Shown here: in pieces, positions 1 through 8,688 of the stretch
How the letters are laid out: each line of letters opens with the position of its first letter
Position numbering within the stretch: position 1 is the stretch's first letter
Source of the DNA: Calothrix brevissima NIES-22
GTDB taxonomy: Bacteria > Cyanobacteriota > Cyanobacteriia > Cyanobacteriales > Nostocaceae
Assembly: GCF_002367995.1 (NCBI RefSeq)
Contig: NZ_AP018207.1
Span: forward strand, 3,843,083-3,907,082
Length of the DNA stretch: 64,000 nucleotides
Direction of reading: 5' to 3'
Program-made: the position numbers and the translations under genes
Notes under the pieces: model-generated
Databases searched by the model: none
What the model was told of the DNA's origin: nothing
Seen by the model: only the letters and a program-made list of their open reading frames with translations

Positions 1-144
1 ACTGTGTTTGATTGCCATTTCCCAAACACTGACAAGACTCAGCAGGTTATCATTGTTTTCAATTTGCGATCGCAAATTCTCGCTAATTCTTGGATTACCC
101 ATAACAAACCAAATAAAAGTATGAGTATCCAGTATTTGTCTCAT
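1..144 (-). CDS. PIN-domain toxin, VapC-like (partial, cut by window edge)
   Basis: The first 48 codons of a minus-strand gene are present; the rest lies outside the window. The translation begins MRQILDTHTFIWF and ends in VWEMAIKHS. The LDTHTFIWF segment carries the first acidic metal-binding residue of PIN-domain ribonucleases, and the xWEMAIK segment with a conserved Glu follows at the usual spacing. PIN toxins of the VapC type cleave RNA and are held inactive by a co-expressed antitoxin. The start codon overlaps the stop codon of the antitoxin gene (ATGA), as in translationally coupled toxin-antitoxin pairs. The family call is firm; the cellular target cannot be told from this fragment. 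Confidence 0.8.
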   Translation of the reverse strand, partial: MRQILDTHTFIWFVMGNPRISENLRSQIENNDNLLSLVSVWEMAIKHS

Positions 145-368
145 TCCATATATTCCTTAAAATCTTCTAATGGTTCGTCAAAGTCATCAGATATAGTTAT
201 TAATCCCTTAGCACTACCAAACTGAGGACGGCGTTTAACTGGTGATACAGGTGTTAACTTGACTACAGGTTGATTGTCTTTGATAATAATAATTTCTTCA
301 CCGCTCAGGGCTGCTTCAATCAAATCAGATAAGTGTTGTGATGCTTCATCTAGAGTAATTTGCTGCAT
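141..368 (-). CDS. Phd/YefM-type antitoxin
   Basis: This 75-residue protein starts MQQITLDEASQHLSDLIE and contains GEEIIIIKDNQPVVKLTPV, the typical fold of the N-terminal DNA-binding half of Phd/YefM antitoxins. The C-terminal third (residues about 48-75) is acidic and would be the disordered segment that wraps the toxin. It lies directly ahead of the PIN toxin with a 4-base overlap, so the two form one operon. Such antitoxins usually repress their own promoter, which would lie in the 80 bases beyond position 368. The neighbour and the sequence agree, so confidence is high. Confidence 0.85.
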   Translation of the reverse strand: MQQITLDEASQHLSDLIEAALSGEEIIIIKDNQPVVKLTPVSPVKRRPQFGSAKGLITISDDFDEPLEDFKEYME

Positions 369-445
369 AAATACTACCTTCAGATATTTAATTCTAGGTT
401 AATCTCAATCTCTATATCAATATTCAAGCCAAAATATTTGAGTAA

Positions 446-1108
446 TTATCTTAAAAATTGTTGATGCACTTGCGAGTTCAATCCTTGCTGTAATATCGCT
501 AAAACTTGCGTCATTTCTCCAGTTAATAATGCAGTCACATCCAACCATAAACCAGGAAATACACGACTTTTAATAATCCCATCAGCATCAGGGTTTAATG
601 TGACATACTCACCATTTTCTAAAATAAACCAATCAAATTTATTTTCAAATACTTGCCAAACAATATATTCTTTAACGCCATTGCGACGATATACTCGCTT
701 TTTATCATATAAATCATTAGCCGCACTACTAGCAGCAACTTCTGCAATTAATTCAGGTGCGCCTTCTATATAGTCATCTTCGCTAATTCGAGTTTGTCCA
801 CCGAGTTGTTCGTTAAGTATCAGTACAACATCCGGTTGTACTTCATTATCTGCATCTAAGCGGACTGTTGTATTATCGCCTAACTCCACACCTGGGGTAG
901 AAACTTTGTAAGTACCTAACCAGATAATCAAGTTCCCATGAGGCTGTCCATGACTTTTAAAACGTAATGGTGAGGCCACGTAAACGACTCCTTCGATTAA
1001 TTCTGCTTTTTTAATATTCGACATCGTATGATAGCGACGTTCAAATTCTCGGCGAGTTAGGCGATCGCCACTTTCTAAAGGTGGTATTTTGATATCTGAA
1101 GCTGTCAT
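446..1108 (-). CDS. Uma2-family (DUF820) putative endonuclease
   Basis: A 220-residue protein of the Uma2/DUF820 family, a restriction-endonuclease-like fold that is greatly expanded in cyanobacteria and has no settled cellular role. Visible family marks are an N-terminal LTRREFERRYHTM segment, AELIEGVVYVASP, then VQPDVVLIL (motif with the catalytic Asp), PELIAEVAASS (the Glu of the (D/E)xK-like region), KKRVYRRNGVKEYIVW and a C-terminal FPGLWLDVTALL. The acidic residues of the nuclease core are kept, so it could be active. It stands alone on the minus strand. It is one of four Uma2 genes in this window. Confidence 0.85.
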   Translation of the reverse strand: MTASDIKIPPLESGDRLTRREFERRYHTMSNIKKAELIEGVVYVASPLRFKSHGQPHGNLIIWLGTYKVSTPGVELGDNTTVRLDADNEVQPDVVLILNEQLGGQTRISEDDYIEGAPELIAEVAASSAANDLYDKKRVYRRNGVKEYIVWQVFENKFDWFILENGEYVTLNPDADGIIKSRVFPGLWLDVTALLTGEMTQVLAILQQGLNSQVHQQFLR

Positions 1109-1155
1109 TTATGAATTCCTCAAAAAAATTTCTCTGCATCTAGTATAAGCAATTC

Positions 1156-1767
1156 TTATATAAACCAATTTTTCCAAGCTTCCCAACGATCTACAAGTTG
1201 AGCAAATTCCTCGTAACCACCGGATCTTGGATGAGCACCATCATAATTTCTTGCTTCTTCTCTCCAAATTGTTGATTTTTGTAAATATTGAAAAATGTTG
1301 AGATAGGGAATATTTAATTCCTGACAAACTAAACCAAACTTTTGGACTAAATTAGCAATTCGTTGATTTTGTGCCTCATCTGTGCATGGAGGCGGACTTA
1401 CCATCAAAACTGGATATAGTTGTTGAGCCTGACTCAAAATATTGTGGATATTATCAATTGAATCTTCAACAGCAACACGAGTTTTACCGTTTTCAATAGT
1501 CGTGTCATTTACCCCAAAGGAAAATACTACTCTCCCGTCACATTCTTTTGGTAGGCGATAGCTAGCTTCTCTATACCAACGGTTTCTTAGTTCTGTACTT
1601 GTTTCTCGCCGCACACCTAAATTATAGTAAGTAATTTCATAACCTTTCTTCTGCGCATTTACACAAATTCTCCCAGTCCAGCCAAGACATTCTTGATCGC
1701 CTGTACCATTTACAAAAGACTCACCCAGAAAGCAAATTCTCATTTGGGATGGAGATTTTTCAGTCAT
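1156..1767 (-). CDS. SGNH/GDSL-family hydrolase
   Basis: A 203-residue esterase-like protein. The blocks of the SGNH family are visible in order: block I GESFVNG near residue 15, with Ser17 as likely nucleophile (Glu replaces the usual Asp of GDS), block III FSFGVND with the oxyanion Asn, and block V YDGAHPRSGGY with the catalytic Asp-x-x-His pair. No signal peptide is seen, so it probably acts in the cytoplasm. The substrate cannot be inferred. The start at 1767 gives a short extra N-terminus before the first strand (MRICFLGE); an internal Met at residue 9 is an alternative start. It follows the RuBisCO terminator on the same strand and should be a separate unit. Confidence 0.8.
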   Translation of the reverse strand: MTEKSPSQMRICFLGESFVNGTGDQECLGWTGRICVNAQKKGYEITYYNLGVRRETSTELRNRWYREASYRLPKECDGRVVFSFGVNDTTIENGKTRVAVEDSIDNIHNILSQAQQLYPVLMVSPPPCTDEAQNQRIANLVQKFGLVCQELNIPYLNIFQYLQKSTIWREEARNYDGAHPRSGGYEEFAQLVDRWEAWKNWFI

Positions 1768-1784
1768 TAAACCTCTACTCCATT

Positions 1785-1828
1785 GCTATAAAAATAAAAA
1801 AGAGAGGTAAAAATATATACCTCTCTTG
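1785..1828 (-). terminator. Rho-independent terminator of the rbcLXS operon
   Basis: On the minus strand an AAGAGAGGTA stem pairs with TACCTCTCTT around a short A/T loop and is followed at once by a run of T with few interruptions. It lies about 160 bases past the rbcS stop and about 20 bases before the SGNH hydrolase start, so it separates the two. Between it and rbcS lies a 10-base inverted repeat, AGTAAGTCGG at 1852-1861 and CCGACTTACT at 1968-1977, of unknown meaning. Confidence 0.75.
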
Positions 1829-1988
1829 AATGAATTTAATTATTTAAGCTTAGTAAGTCGGCGGGAATAAACCAAACTAGATTACGCAAAGTAAATATGG
1901 TTGAAACCCTACGAATGACAAAGGACAAATGACAAATGACAGACTTCACCAGTTGTCTTTAATTGCACCGACTTACTCAAATCAGCTT

Positions 1989-2318
1989 TTAGTATCTGCT
2001 GGGTTTGTGAACGATAAAGCTGACAACTTGGCACTGCTTGATGTTGTCGAAACCTACAACACGGATGTAGTTGTTGGAATATTGAGAACGGCAAGCTTGA
2101 ACTTCGCTCAATACTTCGCGGGTGGATTTAGCACCAAACAAAGGTAGCTTCCACAGTGTCCAGTAGTATTGGGTAGGTTCAGAATCTTCGTTGAATTCGA
2201 CTGCTGGAATGTAACCTTGAGTCAGAATGTACTGAACTTGCTTTTCGATTTGAGCGTCAGAAAGAGGAGGTAGATAAGAAAGGGTTTCGTAACGACGCTC
2301 TTTTGGTAGGGTTTGCAT
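1989..2318 (-). CDS. rbcS: Ribulose bisphosphate carboxylase small subunit
   Basis: A 109-residue small subunit of form IB RuBisCO, which caps the L8 core to make the L8S8 carboxysomal enzyme. The start [19 protein letters not shown], the [11 protein letters not shown] segment and the C-terminal [20 protein letters not shown] are classic for cyanobacterial RbcS. Length matches the cyanobacterial form, which lacks the longer plant loop. It is the last gene of rbcL-rbcX-rbcS. The 78-base gap to rbcX holds short repeated AACAGT/ACTGTT motifs able to fold, which may tune the relative level of RbcS. Confidence 0.98.
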   Translation of the reverse strand: MQTLPKERRYETLSYLPPLSDAQIEKQVQYILTQGYIPAVEFNEDSEPTQYYWTLWKLPLFGAKSTREVLSEVQACRSQYSNNYIRVVGFDNIKQCQVVSFIVHKPSRY

Positions 2319-2396
2319 AGCTTTTGATAGTGAGTTGGATTGGTGTTCATTTATCAGTTAACAGTTACCATCTTCTTGCTGATAACTGTTTACTGT

Positions 2397-2795
2397 TCAC
2401 TGTTCATTGTTTTGATCTGATATTGTCTGCTGTTCGGCTTGCGGGGTAGAGTCTGATGAATTCAATTGCGTGATGCGTTCTAAATGTTGGCGACGTTGCT
2501 CCATATTGGCTTGCTGAATGCCGCTACGAACCATTTCTGGTAAGAAATCGGCAACTTCTTCGGCAATGTGTTCTCTGACAGTCATAATGCGTAATGCCAA
2601 ATCTGACTTTTCCAGGAACAATTGCTGAATATATGCTTCTCCGTCTTGAATTTTATTGGCGGAGAAGTTTTGCAACCAATGAGCCAAGGGAGGATTCGTT
2701 TCGCTTAACTGTGCCAGTACAGTCCGCAGTGCCTGATAAGTCAGGTAGCTTTGGAGAGTCTTGGCTGTGTCTTTCGCAATTTGTTTGAGATTCAT
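2397..2795 (-). CDS. rbcX: RuBisCO assembly chaperone RbcX
   Basis: A 132-residue homodimeric assembly chaperone that clamps the C-terminal tail of RbcL during L8 core formation. The helical core MNLKQIAKDTAKTLQSYLTY, the AHWLQNFS segment and REHIAEEVADFLPEM are recognisable RbcX sequence. The tail after about residue 110 is Gln-rich and weakly conserved, as usual for the family. It sits between rbcL and rbcS, the standard order in filamentous cyanobacteria, and is read as part of the same operon. The 97-base gap to rbcL contains a short AAAGTAA tandem repeat. Confidence 0.97.
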   Translation of the reverse strand: MNLKQIAKDTAKTLQSYLTYQALRTVLAQLSETNPPLAHWLQNFSANKIQDGEAYIQQLFLEKSDLALRIMTVREHIAEEVADFLPEMVRSGIQQANMEQRRQHLERITQLNSSDSTPQAEQQTISDQNNEQ

Positions 2796-2892
2796 GCTTG
2801 ACCCCAGCCGAAAATTAAGTAAAAAGTAAAAAGTAAAAAGTTAAGAGAATTATTTTCTTTTACTTCTTACCTTTTACCGCTTCACTCAGCGA

Positions 2893-4323
2893 TCAGACAG
2901 TATCAACGGCCTCGAATTCAAACTTGATTTCCTTCCACAGTTCACAAGCAGCAGCTAATTCAGGAGACCACTTAGCAGCTTCACGGATAATGTCGTTACC
3001 TTCACGAGCCAGGTTGCGACCTTCGTTACGTGCTTGAACAACAGCTTCTAAAGCAACGCGGTTAGCAGTTGCACCAGGAGCGTTGCCCCAGGGGTGTCCC
3101 AGAGTACCACCACCAAATTGTAGTACAGAGTCGTCACCGAAGATTTCTACTAGTGCGGGCATGTGCCATACGTGGATACCACCAGAAGCAACTGCCAATA
3201 CACCAGGTAAAGAAGCCCAGTCTTGGGTGAAGTAGATACCGCGAGACTTGTCTTGCTCGACGTAGTTTTCACGTAATAGGTCAACGAAGCCCATTGTGAT
3301 ACCACGTTCACCTTCTAATTTACCTACTACGGTACCGGTGTGGATGTGGTCACCACCAGACAAACGTAGGGCTTTAGCCAATACACGGAAGTGGATACCG
3401 TGGTTCTTTTGACGGTCAATTACTGCGTGCATTGCGCGGTGGATGTGCAGTAGAACGCCATTATCACGACACCAACGCGCCAAAGTGGTGTTAGCGGTGA
3501 AACCTGCGGTCAGGTAGTCGTGCATGATGATGGGCTGATTGAGTTCTTTAGCATACTCAGCCCGCTTCAGCATTTCTTCGCAAGTAGGAGCGGTAACGTT
3601 GAGGTAGTGACCTTTAATTTCACCGGTTTCAGCTTGAGCTTTGCTGATCGCGTCAGACACGAACAAGAAGCGATCGCGCCATCTTTGGAATGGAGCAGAG
3701 TTAATGTTTTCGTCGTCTTTGGTGAAGTCCAAACCACCGCGCAAACACTCGTATACAGCGCGTCCGTAGTTCTTAGCAGACAAACCTAATTTAGGTTTGA
3801 TGGTACAACCCAACAGAGGACGACCGTATTTGTTTAATTTGTCACGCTCAACTTGAATACCGTGAGGAGGCCCTTGGAAGGTCTTGATGTAAGCAACAGG
3901 AAAGCGAAGGTCTTCCAAACGCAATGCCCGCAAAGCTTTAAAACCAAATACGTTACCGACGATTGAGGTCAAAACGTTGGTGATAGAGCCTTCTTCAAAC
4001 AAATCCAAAGGATAGGCAATGTAAGCAATAAACTGGTTGTCTTCGCCAGGAACAGGTTCGATATCGTAGCAACGACCTTTGTAGCGATCTAGATCGGTTA
4101 ACAAGTCAGTCCATACGGTTGTCCAAGTACCAGTAGAAGACTCAGCCGCTACTGCTGCTGCTGCTTCCTCAAAAGGAACTCCAGGCTGAGGTGTAACACG
4201 AAACGCCGCCAAAATATCGGTGTCTTTGGGTGTGTAATCGGGTGTGTAATAAGTAAGTCTGTAATCTTGAACCCCGGCTTTATACCCAGCTTTTGCCTGA
4301 GTCTTCGTTTGAGCGTAAGACAT
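2893..4323 (-). CDS. rbcL: Ribulose bisphosphate carboxylase large subunit (form IB)
   Basis: A 476-residue catalytic subunit of RuBisCO, which fixes CO2 onto ribulose 1,5-bisphosphate in carboxysomes. The catalytic motifs are intact: TIKPKLGLS with the proton-abstracting Lys, [10 protein letters not shown] with the Lys that becomes carbamylated and binds Mg, [12 protein letters not shown], and the loop 6 segment VVGKLEGE. Full length and high conservation leave no doubt about identity. The start at 4323 gives the usual [18 protein letters not shown] long leader separates it from the likely promoter near 4682-4722. No damage or odd residues were seen. Confidence 0.99.
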   Translation of the reverse strand: MSYAQTKTQAKAGYKAGVQDYRLTYYTPDYTPKDTDILAAFRVTPQPGVPFEEAAAAVAAESSTGTWTTVWTDLLTDLDRYKGRCYDIEPVPGEDNQFIAYIAYPLDLFEEGSITNVLTSIVGNVFGFKALRALRLEDLRFPVAYIKTFQGPPHGIQVERDKLNKYGRPLLGCTIKPKLGLSAKNYGRAVYECLRGGLDFTKDDENINSAPFQRWRDRFLFVSDAISKAQAETGEIKGHYLNVTAPTCEEMLKRAEYAKELNQPIIMHDYLTAGFTANTTLARWCRDNGVLLHIHRAMHAVIDRQKNHGIHFRVLAKALRLSGGDHIHTGTVVGKLEGERGITMGFVDLLRENYVEQDKSRGIYFTQDWASLPGVLAVASGGIHVWHMPALVEIFGDDSVLQFGGGTLGHPWGNAPGATANRVALEAVVQARNEGRNLAREGNDIIREAAKWSPELAAACELWKEIKFEFEAVDTV

Positions 4324-4681
4324 AAATTCCCTTCCAAGAAGTCACACTTAATTACTTCACAAATCACGCTTAGTGCAATTTCCCCTCACCCTGCGCTCTC
4401 CCCCTGTAAGCAAGGGGAAGCCCAAGAAAATTTTTTTTAGTTAGGGGTTGTCTATGGCAAAGGGTAGCGGTTTTGATTTCGGAACATTTGGTGTGCTATT
4501 GCAAACACAATCGCCAATTTCCTTGATTTTTCGACGCACACAGCTATGTGCTTCTACTATTCCTCTTTCCCAGGCATATAAATTCTTTTTATCTCTTTCT
4601 CTCATTTCTCTAATGTGTTTCCCAGCCCACATAACCTTGCTGTGACGCAAAGTGATTTTTTACCCATTTTTCCTGAAGTAC

Positions 4682-4722
4682 AACTTAGGCATTAGGGGTT
4701 TTTCACCTGTATATCCGTCTAC
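4682..4722 (-). promoter_or_regulatory. Candidate NtcA-type promoter of rbcL
   Basis: Read on the minus strand, GTA-N8-TAC (4722 to 4709, a full match to the NtcA consensus) is followed after exactly 21 bases by TAAGTT (4687 to 4682), fitting the TAN3T -10 element. This is the layout of class II NtcA-activated promoters (GTA-N8-TAC, 20-24 bases, TAN3T). It would start transcription about 350 bases ahead of the rbcL start codon. NtcA (BifA/VF1) is known to bind upstream of rbcL in Anabaena, which supports the reading. Whether NtcA activates or represses here cannot be told. Confidence 0.55.
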
Positions 4723-4975
4723 TTTCCTTGTTCTACAAGGAAATACTCAGATTTATGTAGCTTGAGTTGGGTTTAGAGAAATGGTGAGCGCAAGACAAAA
4801 ATTGCACACCACGTAATTTGTAACTTGTCTCACAATATATCAAGAAATCAATAAGTTATACTTTGAAACTTTTTAACTTATATATTTAAATTTTTTATTA
4901 CATAAAGTTTTAAACATTTTGTTAAGAGTGGTTTACAAAAGTACATTTATAGTTATATATGCTTTGGGCTAGTAG

Positions 4976-5034
4976 GGGAGACGGGGGACAAGGGGGACAA
5001 GGGGGACAAGGAGGACAAGGAGGACAAGGAAGCA
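4976..5034. repeat. 9-bp tandem repeat, GGGGGACAA type
   Basis: About six units of a 9-base G-rich motif (GGGGGACAA and GGAGGACAA variants). The same motif family recurs at 14780, 21339 and 46117 and, inverted, near 28226. These are short tandemly repeated repetitive sequences of the sort common in Nostocales genomes. Confidence 0.85.
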
Positions 5035-5039
5035 AATAA

Positions 5040-5151
5040 CTATTGACTATTGACTATTGACTATTGACTATTGACTATTGACTATTGACTATTGACTATT
5101 GACTATTGACTATTGACTATTGACTATTGACTATTGACTATTGACCATTGA
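5040..5151. repeat. 7-bp tandem repeat, (CTATTGA)15 plus one variant
   Basis: Fifteen perfect CTATTGA units run from 5040 to 5144, followed by one CCATTGA variant. The array lies about 90 bases before the propeller-gene start. Heptamer arrays of this kind are typical of heterocystous cyanobacteria and can change copy number by slippage. Confidence 0.95.
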
Positions 5152-5237
5152 CCACCCAGAAAAATTGCTGAAGGCGTTTAAAAAATCTTGGTGAAGGGAA
5201 CACTGAAAATTAACCCTCTCTTTAAGGGAATCTCACC

Positions 5238-6353
5238 ATGATTAAGCGTACTAATGTATTGATTACTTCTATCCTTGCAGGAATGGTGATGCTACCCAGC
5301 ATGGGAATTATCGCCTTGACTAATCCAGCGACAGCCCAAAAAACCGATAGTCCTGCACCAACACCCACAAAACCGGTTACTAATTCATCTAAGCCAACTA
5401 ACTCTTACCCAGCTGTTGCGCCACCTCCGCGAGTAGACCCTTTGCCGAATGAAAGGGAAGAACAGGAAAATTCTCTAGAACCAGATTACCGCGTTAGCAA
5501 CTTGTTAGCAGATGTGACTGGTAATCTTTGGGTAGCTTCTTGGCGGGGTTTGTCTCGCATTGACCCGAAAACTGGCAAGATTGTCTCTCGCGTAAGTCTA
5601 CCGAATGTCGCTATTAGTGCTTTAGCACAAGACAAAGTAGGGCGTGTTTGGGTGGGAAATTATGAAGGATTAATCCGCGTTGAACCCCGCACCAGTGAAA
5701 TTACTGCTCAAAATTTATTTTTGCCTTCTAAACGAGTTTTATCGCTATTAATTGACAAACGTGGCTATTTGTGGGCGGGAACTGATAACGGCTTGGCCTT
5801 GATTAGTCCTGACCAAGGTTTAATTATGACTACGTTAAAAAATTTGCCTGGTGTTAGTGCTAACGCCTTGACTTTAGATGCAGATGGTCAATTATGGGTA
5901 GGCACTTTAGACGGACTGATCCGTGTAAATACGTCTAATGCTTTAATTATCAAGCGGATTGCCGATTTACCAGGAACAACTGTGCAAGCTTTGGCGATTA
6001 GTCCAGAAGGATTAATTTGGGCGGGGATGCCAAATAATTTGCTAGTGATTAACCCGAAAACTGGTGCAGTCATGCGTTCTGTCACTCGCCTGCGCGGACG
6101 TAACGTCACAGCAATACGTTTCGCTCAAGATGGTAGTGTATGGATCGGTACCAACAATGGTTTGTTACGATTAAATCCAAATACAGGCGCTGTTTTAGAT
6201 GAGGTTGCAGGACTTCCTTCTAGTCGGGTACTTGCTTTGATTCCTGATATTGCCAATAAATTATGGATTGGCACTAGTGAAGGTTTAGCTTGGTTAATGC
6301 CGAAAATGGAAAGTGCAAAAACCCATCTGGCTTTTAGTCGTGCGGTGAAGTAG
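5238..6353 (+). CDS. Exported beta-propeller protein (Reg_prop-type repeats)
   Basis: A 371-residue protein with an N-terminal signal peptide (residues 1 to about 33, hydrophobic MVMLPSMGIIALTNPATAQ), a Pro/Thr-rich linker to about residue 75, and then seven repeats of about 40 residues with the pattern D-G-x-LW-(V/A/I)-G-T-x-x-GL-x-x-(I/L)-(N/D)-P-x-T-G. These match the two-component-regulator propeller repeats that form the periplasmic sensor of hybrid two-component proteins. Seven blades would close one propeller. No kinase, transmembrane or DNA-binding part follows, so it is a free-standing periplasmic or surface propeller of unknown ligand. The start at 5238 has AAGGGA about ten bases upstream. 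Confidence 0.75.
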   Translation: MIKRTNVLITSILAGMVMLPSMGIIALTNPATAQKTDSPAPTPTKPVTNSSKPTNSYPAVAPPPRVDPLPNEREEQENSLEPDYRVSNLLADVTGNLWVASWRGLSRIDPKTGKIVSRVSLPNVAISALAQDKVGRVWVGNYEGLIRVEPRTSEITAQNLFLPSKRVLSLLIDKRGYLWAGTDNGLALISPDQGLIMTTLKNLPGVSANALTLDADGQLWVGTLDGLIRVNTSNALIIKRIADLPGTTVQALAISPEGLIWAGMPNNLLVINPKTGAVMRSVTRLRGRNVTAIRFAQDGSVWIGTNNGLLRLNPNTGAVLDEVAGLPSSRVLALIPDIANKLWIGTSEGLAWLMPKMESAKTHLAFSRAVK

Positions 6354-6560
6354 GGATTGGGCATGGGGCATTGGGCATTGGGCATTGAAACAATTTTGGA
6401 TTTTGGATTTTAGATTTTAGATTGGAATCCAAAATCGCAAATCTAAAATCTAAAATTCCTTGTCCCCCTTGTCTCCCTTGTCCTCCTTGTCTTCCTTGTC
6501 GCCCTTCCTCAGTCCTCTGCCTTTCTAGCGCCTTACCCCTAACCTCTAATCGGATTAAAA

Positions 6561-7331
6561 ATGGTCGTTACCACCCAGCAATTAATTCAATGGAAACAAC
6601 AAGGGCGTTCAATTGTCGCGTTGACCGCTTGGGATTATGCGATCGCGCAATTACTCGATGCAGCTGGGGTAGACTTAATCCTGGTAGGTGACTCGATGGC
6701 TGTGGTTCTTGGCTATGAGACCACATTGCCGATTACTTTAGAGGAAATGCTCTACCATGCTAAATCTGTGCGTCGTGGCGTTAAACGTGCCTTAGTGGTG
6801 GTAGATTTGCCATTCTTGACTTATCAAGAAAGTATTCAACAAGCTATGCATTCGGCTGGGTTGGTGTTAAAAGAAACCGGCGCTCAAGCTGTGAAATTAG
6901 AAGGCGGCTATCCGGCGATGGTAGAAACGATTGCGCGACTGGTACAAGCCGGAATTCCTGTGATGGGACATGTAGGTTTAACGCCACAATCAGTTCATCA
7001 ACTGGGTTTGCGACAACAAGGGAAAACTCAGGAAACTGCTGAGAGAATTTTAAATGAAGCGATCGCTCTCGAACAAGCTGGTGTATTTGCGATCGTCCTT
7101 GAGCATATTCCCGCAGATCTAGCACTCCGTATAACTCAAAAACTCAGTATTCCTACTATTGGCATCGGCGCGGGAATCCATTGTAATGGACAAGTGTTAG
7201 TCACCTCTGACGTTCTAGGACTTTCAGAAAAACACCCACCCTTTGCTAAAGTTTATACTAATCTCCGGGAGACCATTACCAAAGCCGTACAGGATTATGC
7301 ACTAGAAGTGCGCGAGCAAAAATTCCCCTAG
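6561..7331 (+). CDS. panB: 3-methyl-2-oxobutanoate hydroxymethyltransferase
   Basis: A 256-residue enzyme that transfers a hydroxymethyl group from methylene-tetrahydrofolate to 2-oxoisovalerate, making ketopantoate for pantothenate and coenzyme A. Recognisable segments are [38 protein letters not shown] (Mg-binding Asp), [29 protein letters not shown] and [17 protein letters not shown]. Length is normal. It is monocistronic here: no panC lies next to it, and both sides are repeat-rich. Confidence is high. Confidence 0.97.
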   Translation: MVVTTQQLIQWKQQGRSIVALTAWDYAIAQLLDAAGVDLILVGDSMAVVLGYETTLPITLEEMLYHAKSVRRGVKRALVVVDLPFLTYQESIQQAMHSAGLVLKETGAQAVKLEGGYPAMVETIARLVQAGIPVMGHVGLTPQSVHQLGLRQQGKTQETAERILNEAIALEQAGVFAIVLEHIPADLALRITQKLSIPTIGIGAGIHCNGQVLVTSDVLGLSEKHPPFAKVYTNLRETITKAVQDYALEVREQKFP

Positions 7332-7346
7332 TACCGCTACGCGGAA

Positions 7347-7409
7347 GTCAAAAGTCAAAAGTCAAAAGTCAAAAGTCAAAAGTCAAAAGTCAAAAGTCAA
7401 AAGTCAAAA
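7347..7409. repeat. 7-bp tandem repeat, (GTCAAAA)9
   Basis: Nine perfect GTCAAAA units lie just after panB. It is one of several heptamer arrays in the window. Confidence 0.95.
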
Positions 7410-7484
7410 GGATAATACTCAAGGCTTGTGACTGTAATTACAAAAATTAGTAAATGTCTGACAACTGACAACTGACAATTGTAC

Positions 7485-7504
7485 AGACGCGATAAATCGC
7501 GTCT
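7485..7504. repeat. Interspersed palindrome, AGACGCGAT-N2-ATCGCGTCT (copy 1)
   Basis: A perfect 9-base inverted repeat around a 2-base spacer, set in a TGTAC...GT context. Nearly identical copies lie at 14942-14961 and 28198-28217, so it is a dispersed small repeat family and not a local terminator. Confidence 0.85.
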
Positions 7505-8159
7505 CTGACAAAAAAATAGTAATTGAAGATGAAAATATTGCAATTATCACTGCCGGAAAATCAACCATGCAAGATGAGCAAGCGACAAGTTTGCAATATC
7601 CCATCAACAATTACTACAGTTCTAACTTGAATCGGGAGGAAAAACTTAAATATTGAGTTTTATTTACAGGAAACGTGTTTTTATGAGAAGGGTAGATATT
7701 TTGACACAGAATTGCTATCTATACCCAATATGACTAGTGTAGGTAAACTCCTATAGTTTGTGGAAAGCTATTCTGAGGCTTCAAAATTGAGAAAAAATCA
7801 GATAGAGAAGATATAGAACCAAATTAACTGCTTTTGAGTTTTGACTAAAGCTTTGACTCAATTACAGAGGTACTAAATTTTTAGCAGTAAGCTAAATTGT
7901 AGAACAAATAATACAGATGTTGTTTTGGGCTTTTAGATAATCTCAGCAAACAAACCAGCTAATTGTTCCACATTCGCTAACCTCAAAAAAATCGCAAAAC
8001 TCAAATATCTGTAGAGTTAGAGTATTTAACGACCGAATATTTCATGCAACGGCTAAGATAAATATTTATCAGACTTAAAGGAATTTTTCCCTAGCCAATG
8101 CAGATTTATATTTCTGGTAAATTGCCAATTCTATTGAGAAATAGCAAAATTCAAAACTG

Positions 8160-8459
8160 CTAATTATGTAAATCTGCAAATCTTTTATCAAGGCGAAAAT
8201 CAGGCGCAGGTTCTAGCTTCAGCCAATGTTTACGTTTATTTTTATTTTTGAGGATACTTACATAATTATCAGCGTAGCGGAAAGCTGATGCACGGTCGTA
8301 AGTAGCGATAGCCACTGCTTGAGAGAAAACCTTTGCAGGAATTTCATAACCAGAAAATTTCTGCATTAAGATAAACAAGTCTTCTTCGGTGACAGGTAAA
8401 CTAATTTCTTCTACCTGTTCTGGTTCGTTAAAGATATCTTCATTTAGCGTTCTGGACAT
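8160..8459 (-). CDS. Small conserved-looking hypothetical protein
   Basis: A 99-residue protein that I do not recognise. The first 25 residues are acidic (NEDIFNEPEQVEEISLPVTEED); the rest is mixed helical with a basic KNKNKRKHW stretch near residue 72. No membrane segment or catalytic motif is visible. Its start overlaps the end of the next upstream gene by 20 bases, so the two are likely coupled. An active coding status is supported by the overlap and by clean codon use. Confidence 0.55.
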   Translation of the reverse strand: MSRTLNEDIFNEPEQVEEISLPVTEEDLFILMQKFSGYEIPAKVFSQAVAIATYDRASAFRYADNYVSILKNKNKRKHWLKLEPAPDFRLDKRFADLHN

Positions 8460-8688
8460 TTAGCACCTCCCCAAATGCATAAGAAGCGAAACCGGCGATG
8501 AAATTAAGTTGTTGCTCGCGAGTCTGTAAATTTACGGGTAGTTCACTACTAGAACAGCCAATTTCCCGCAAAATTTCCAAACAGTAAGCACTCAGTTCAG
8601 TATATGAAGCTCTTTCCCAATTTCGAGCCACCTCTTTAGCTTTCTCTAGATTGACTCGAATTACAGTCATTACAGGGCTTGTCATCAA
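8440..8688 (-). CDS. Small hypothetical protein, first gene of a two-gene unit
   Basis: An 82-residue protein beginning MMTSPVMTVIRVNLEKAKEVARNW; the Met at residue 7 is an alternative start. The segment VNLEKAKEVARNWERASY resembles the helix of small proteins that couple to other factors, but I cannot assign a family. The following gene starts inside its last 20 bases. A G/A-rich stretch (AGGAGGG-like on the minus strand) precedes the start at about 8693-8700 and fits a ribosome-binding site. Function unknown. Confidence 0.55.
   Translation of the reverse strand: MMTSPVMTVIRVNLEKAKEVARNWERASYTELSAYCLEILREIGCSSSELPVNLQTREQQLNFIAGFASYAFGEVLNVQNAK

Larger units (their letters stand above)
4324..5237. 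other. Intergenic region between rbcL and the divergent propeller gene
   Basis: This 914-base stretch holds the rbcL leader and promoter (NtcA-type site near 4709), an A/T-rich block at about 4830-4960, a 9-bp G-rich tandem repeat and a 7-bp tandem repeat. Small open frames near 4441-4650 exist on both strands but lack family resemblance and look fortuitous. A ribosome-binding-like AAGGGA sits just before the start of the propeller gene. Confidence 0.6.
7332..8159. other. Gene-free repeat-rich spacer
   Basis: This 828-base stretch holds a heptamer array (7347-7409), a short CTGACAA repeat near 7460, and a palindromic repeat (7485-7504). From about 7620 onward it is A/T-rich with no convincing gene, RNA gene or terminator. 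Confidence 0.6.

Noticed and set aside
4441-4650. Small open frames on both strands in the rbcL upstream region
   Set aside because: No recognisable family or ribosome-binding site, and they overlap each other; most likely chance frames within the rbcL leader.
5040-5151. Heptamer arrays as CRISPR or regulatory arrays
   Set aside because: They are simple short tandem repeats, typical of Nostocales, without spacers or a conserved place relative to promoters.
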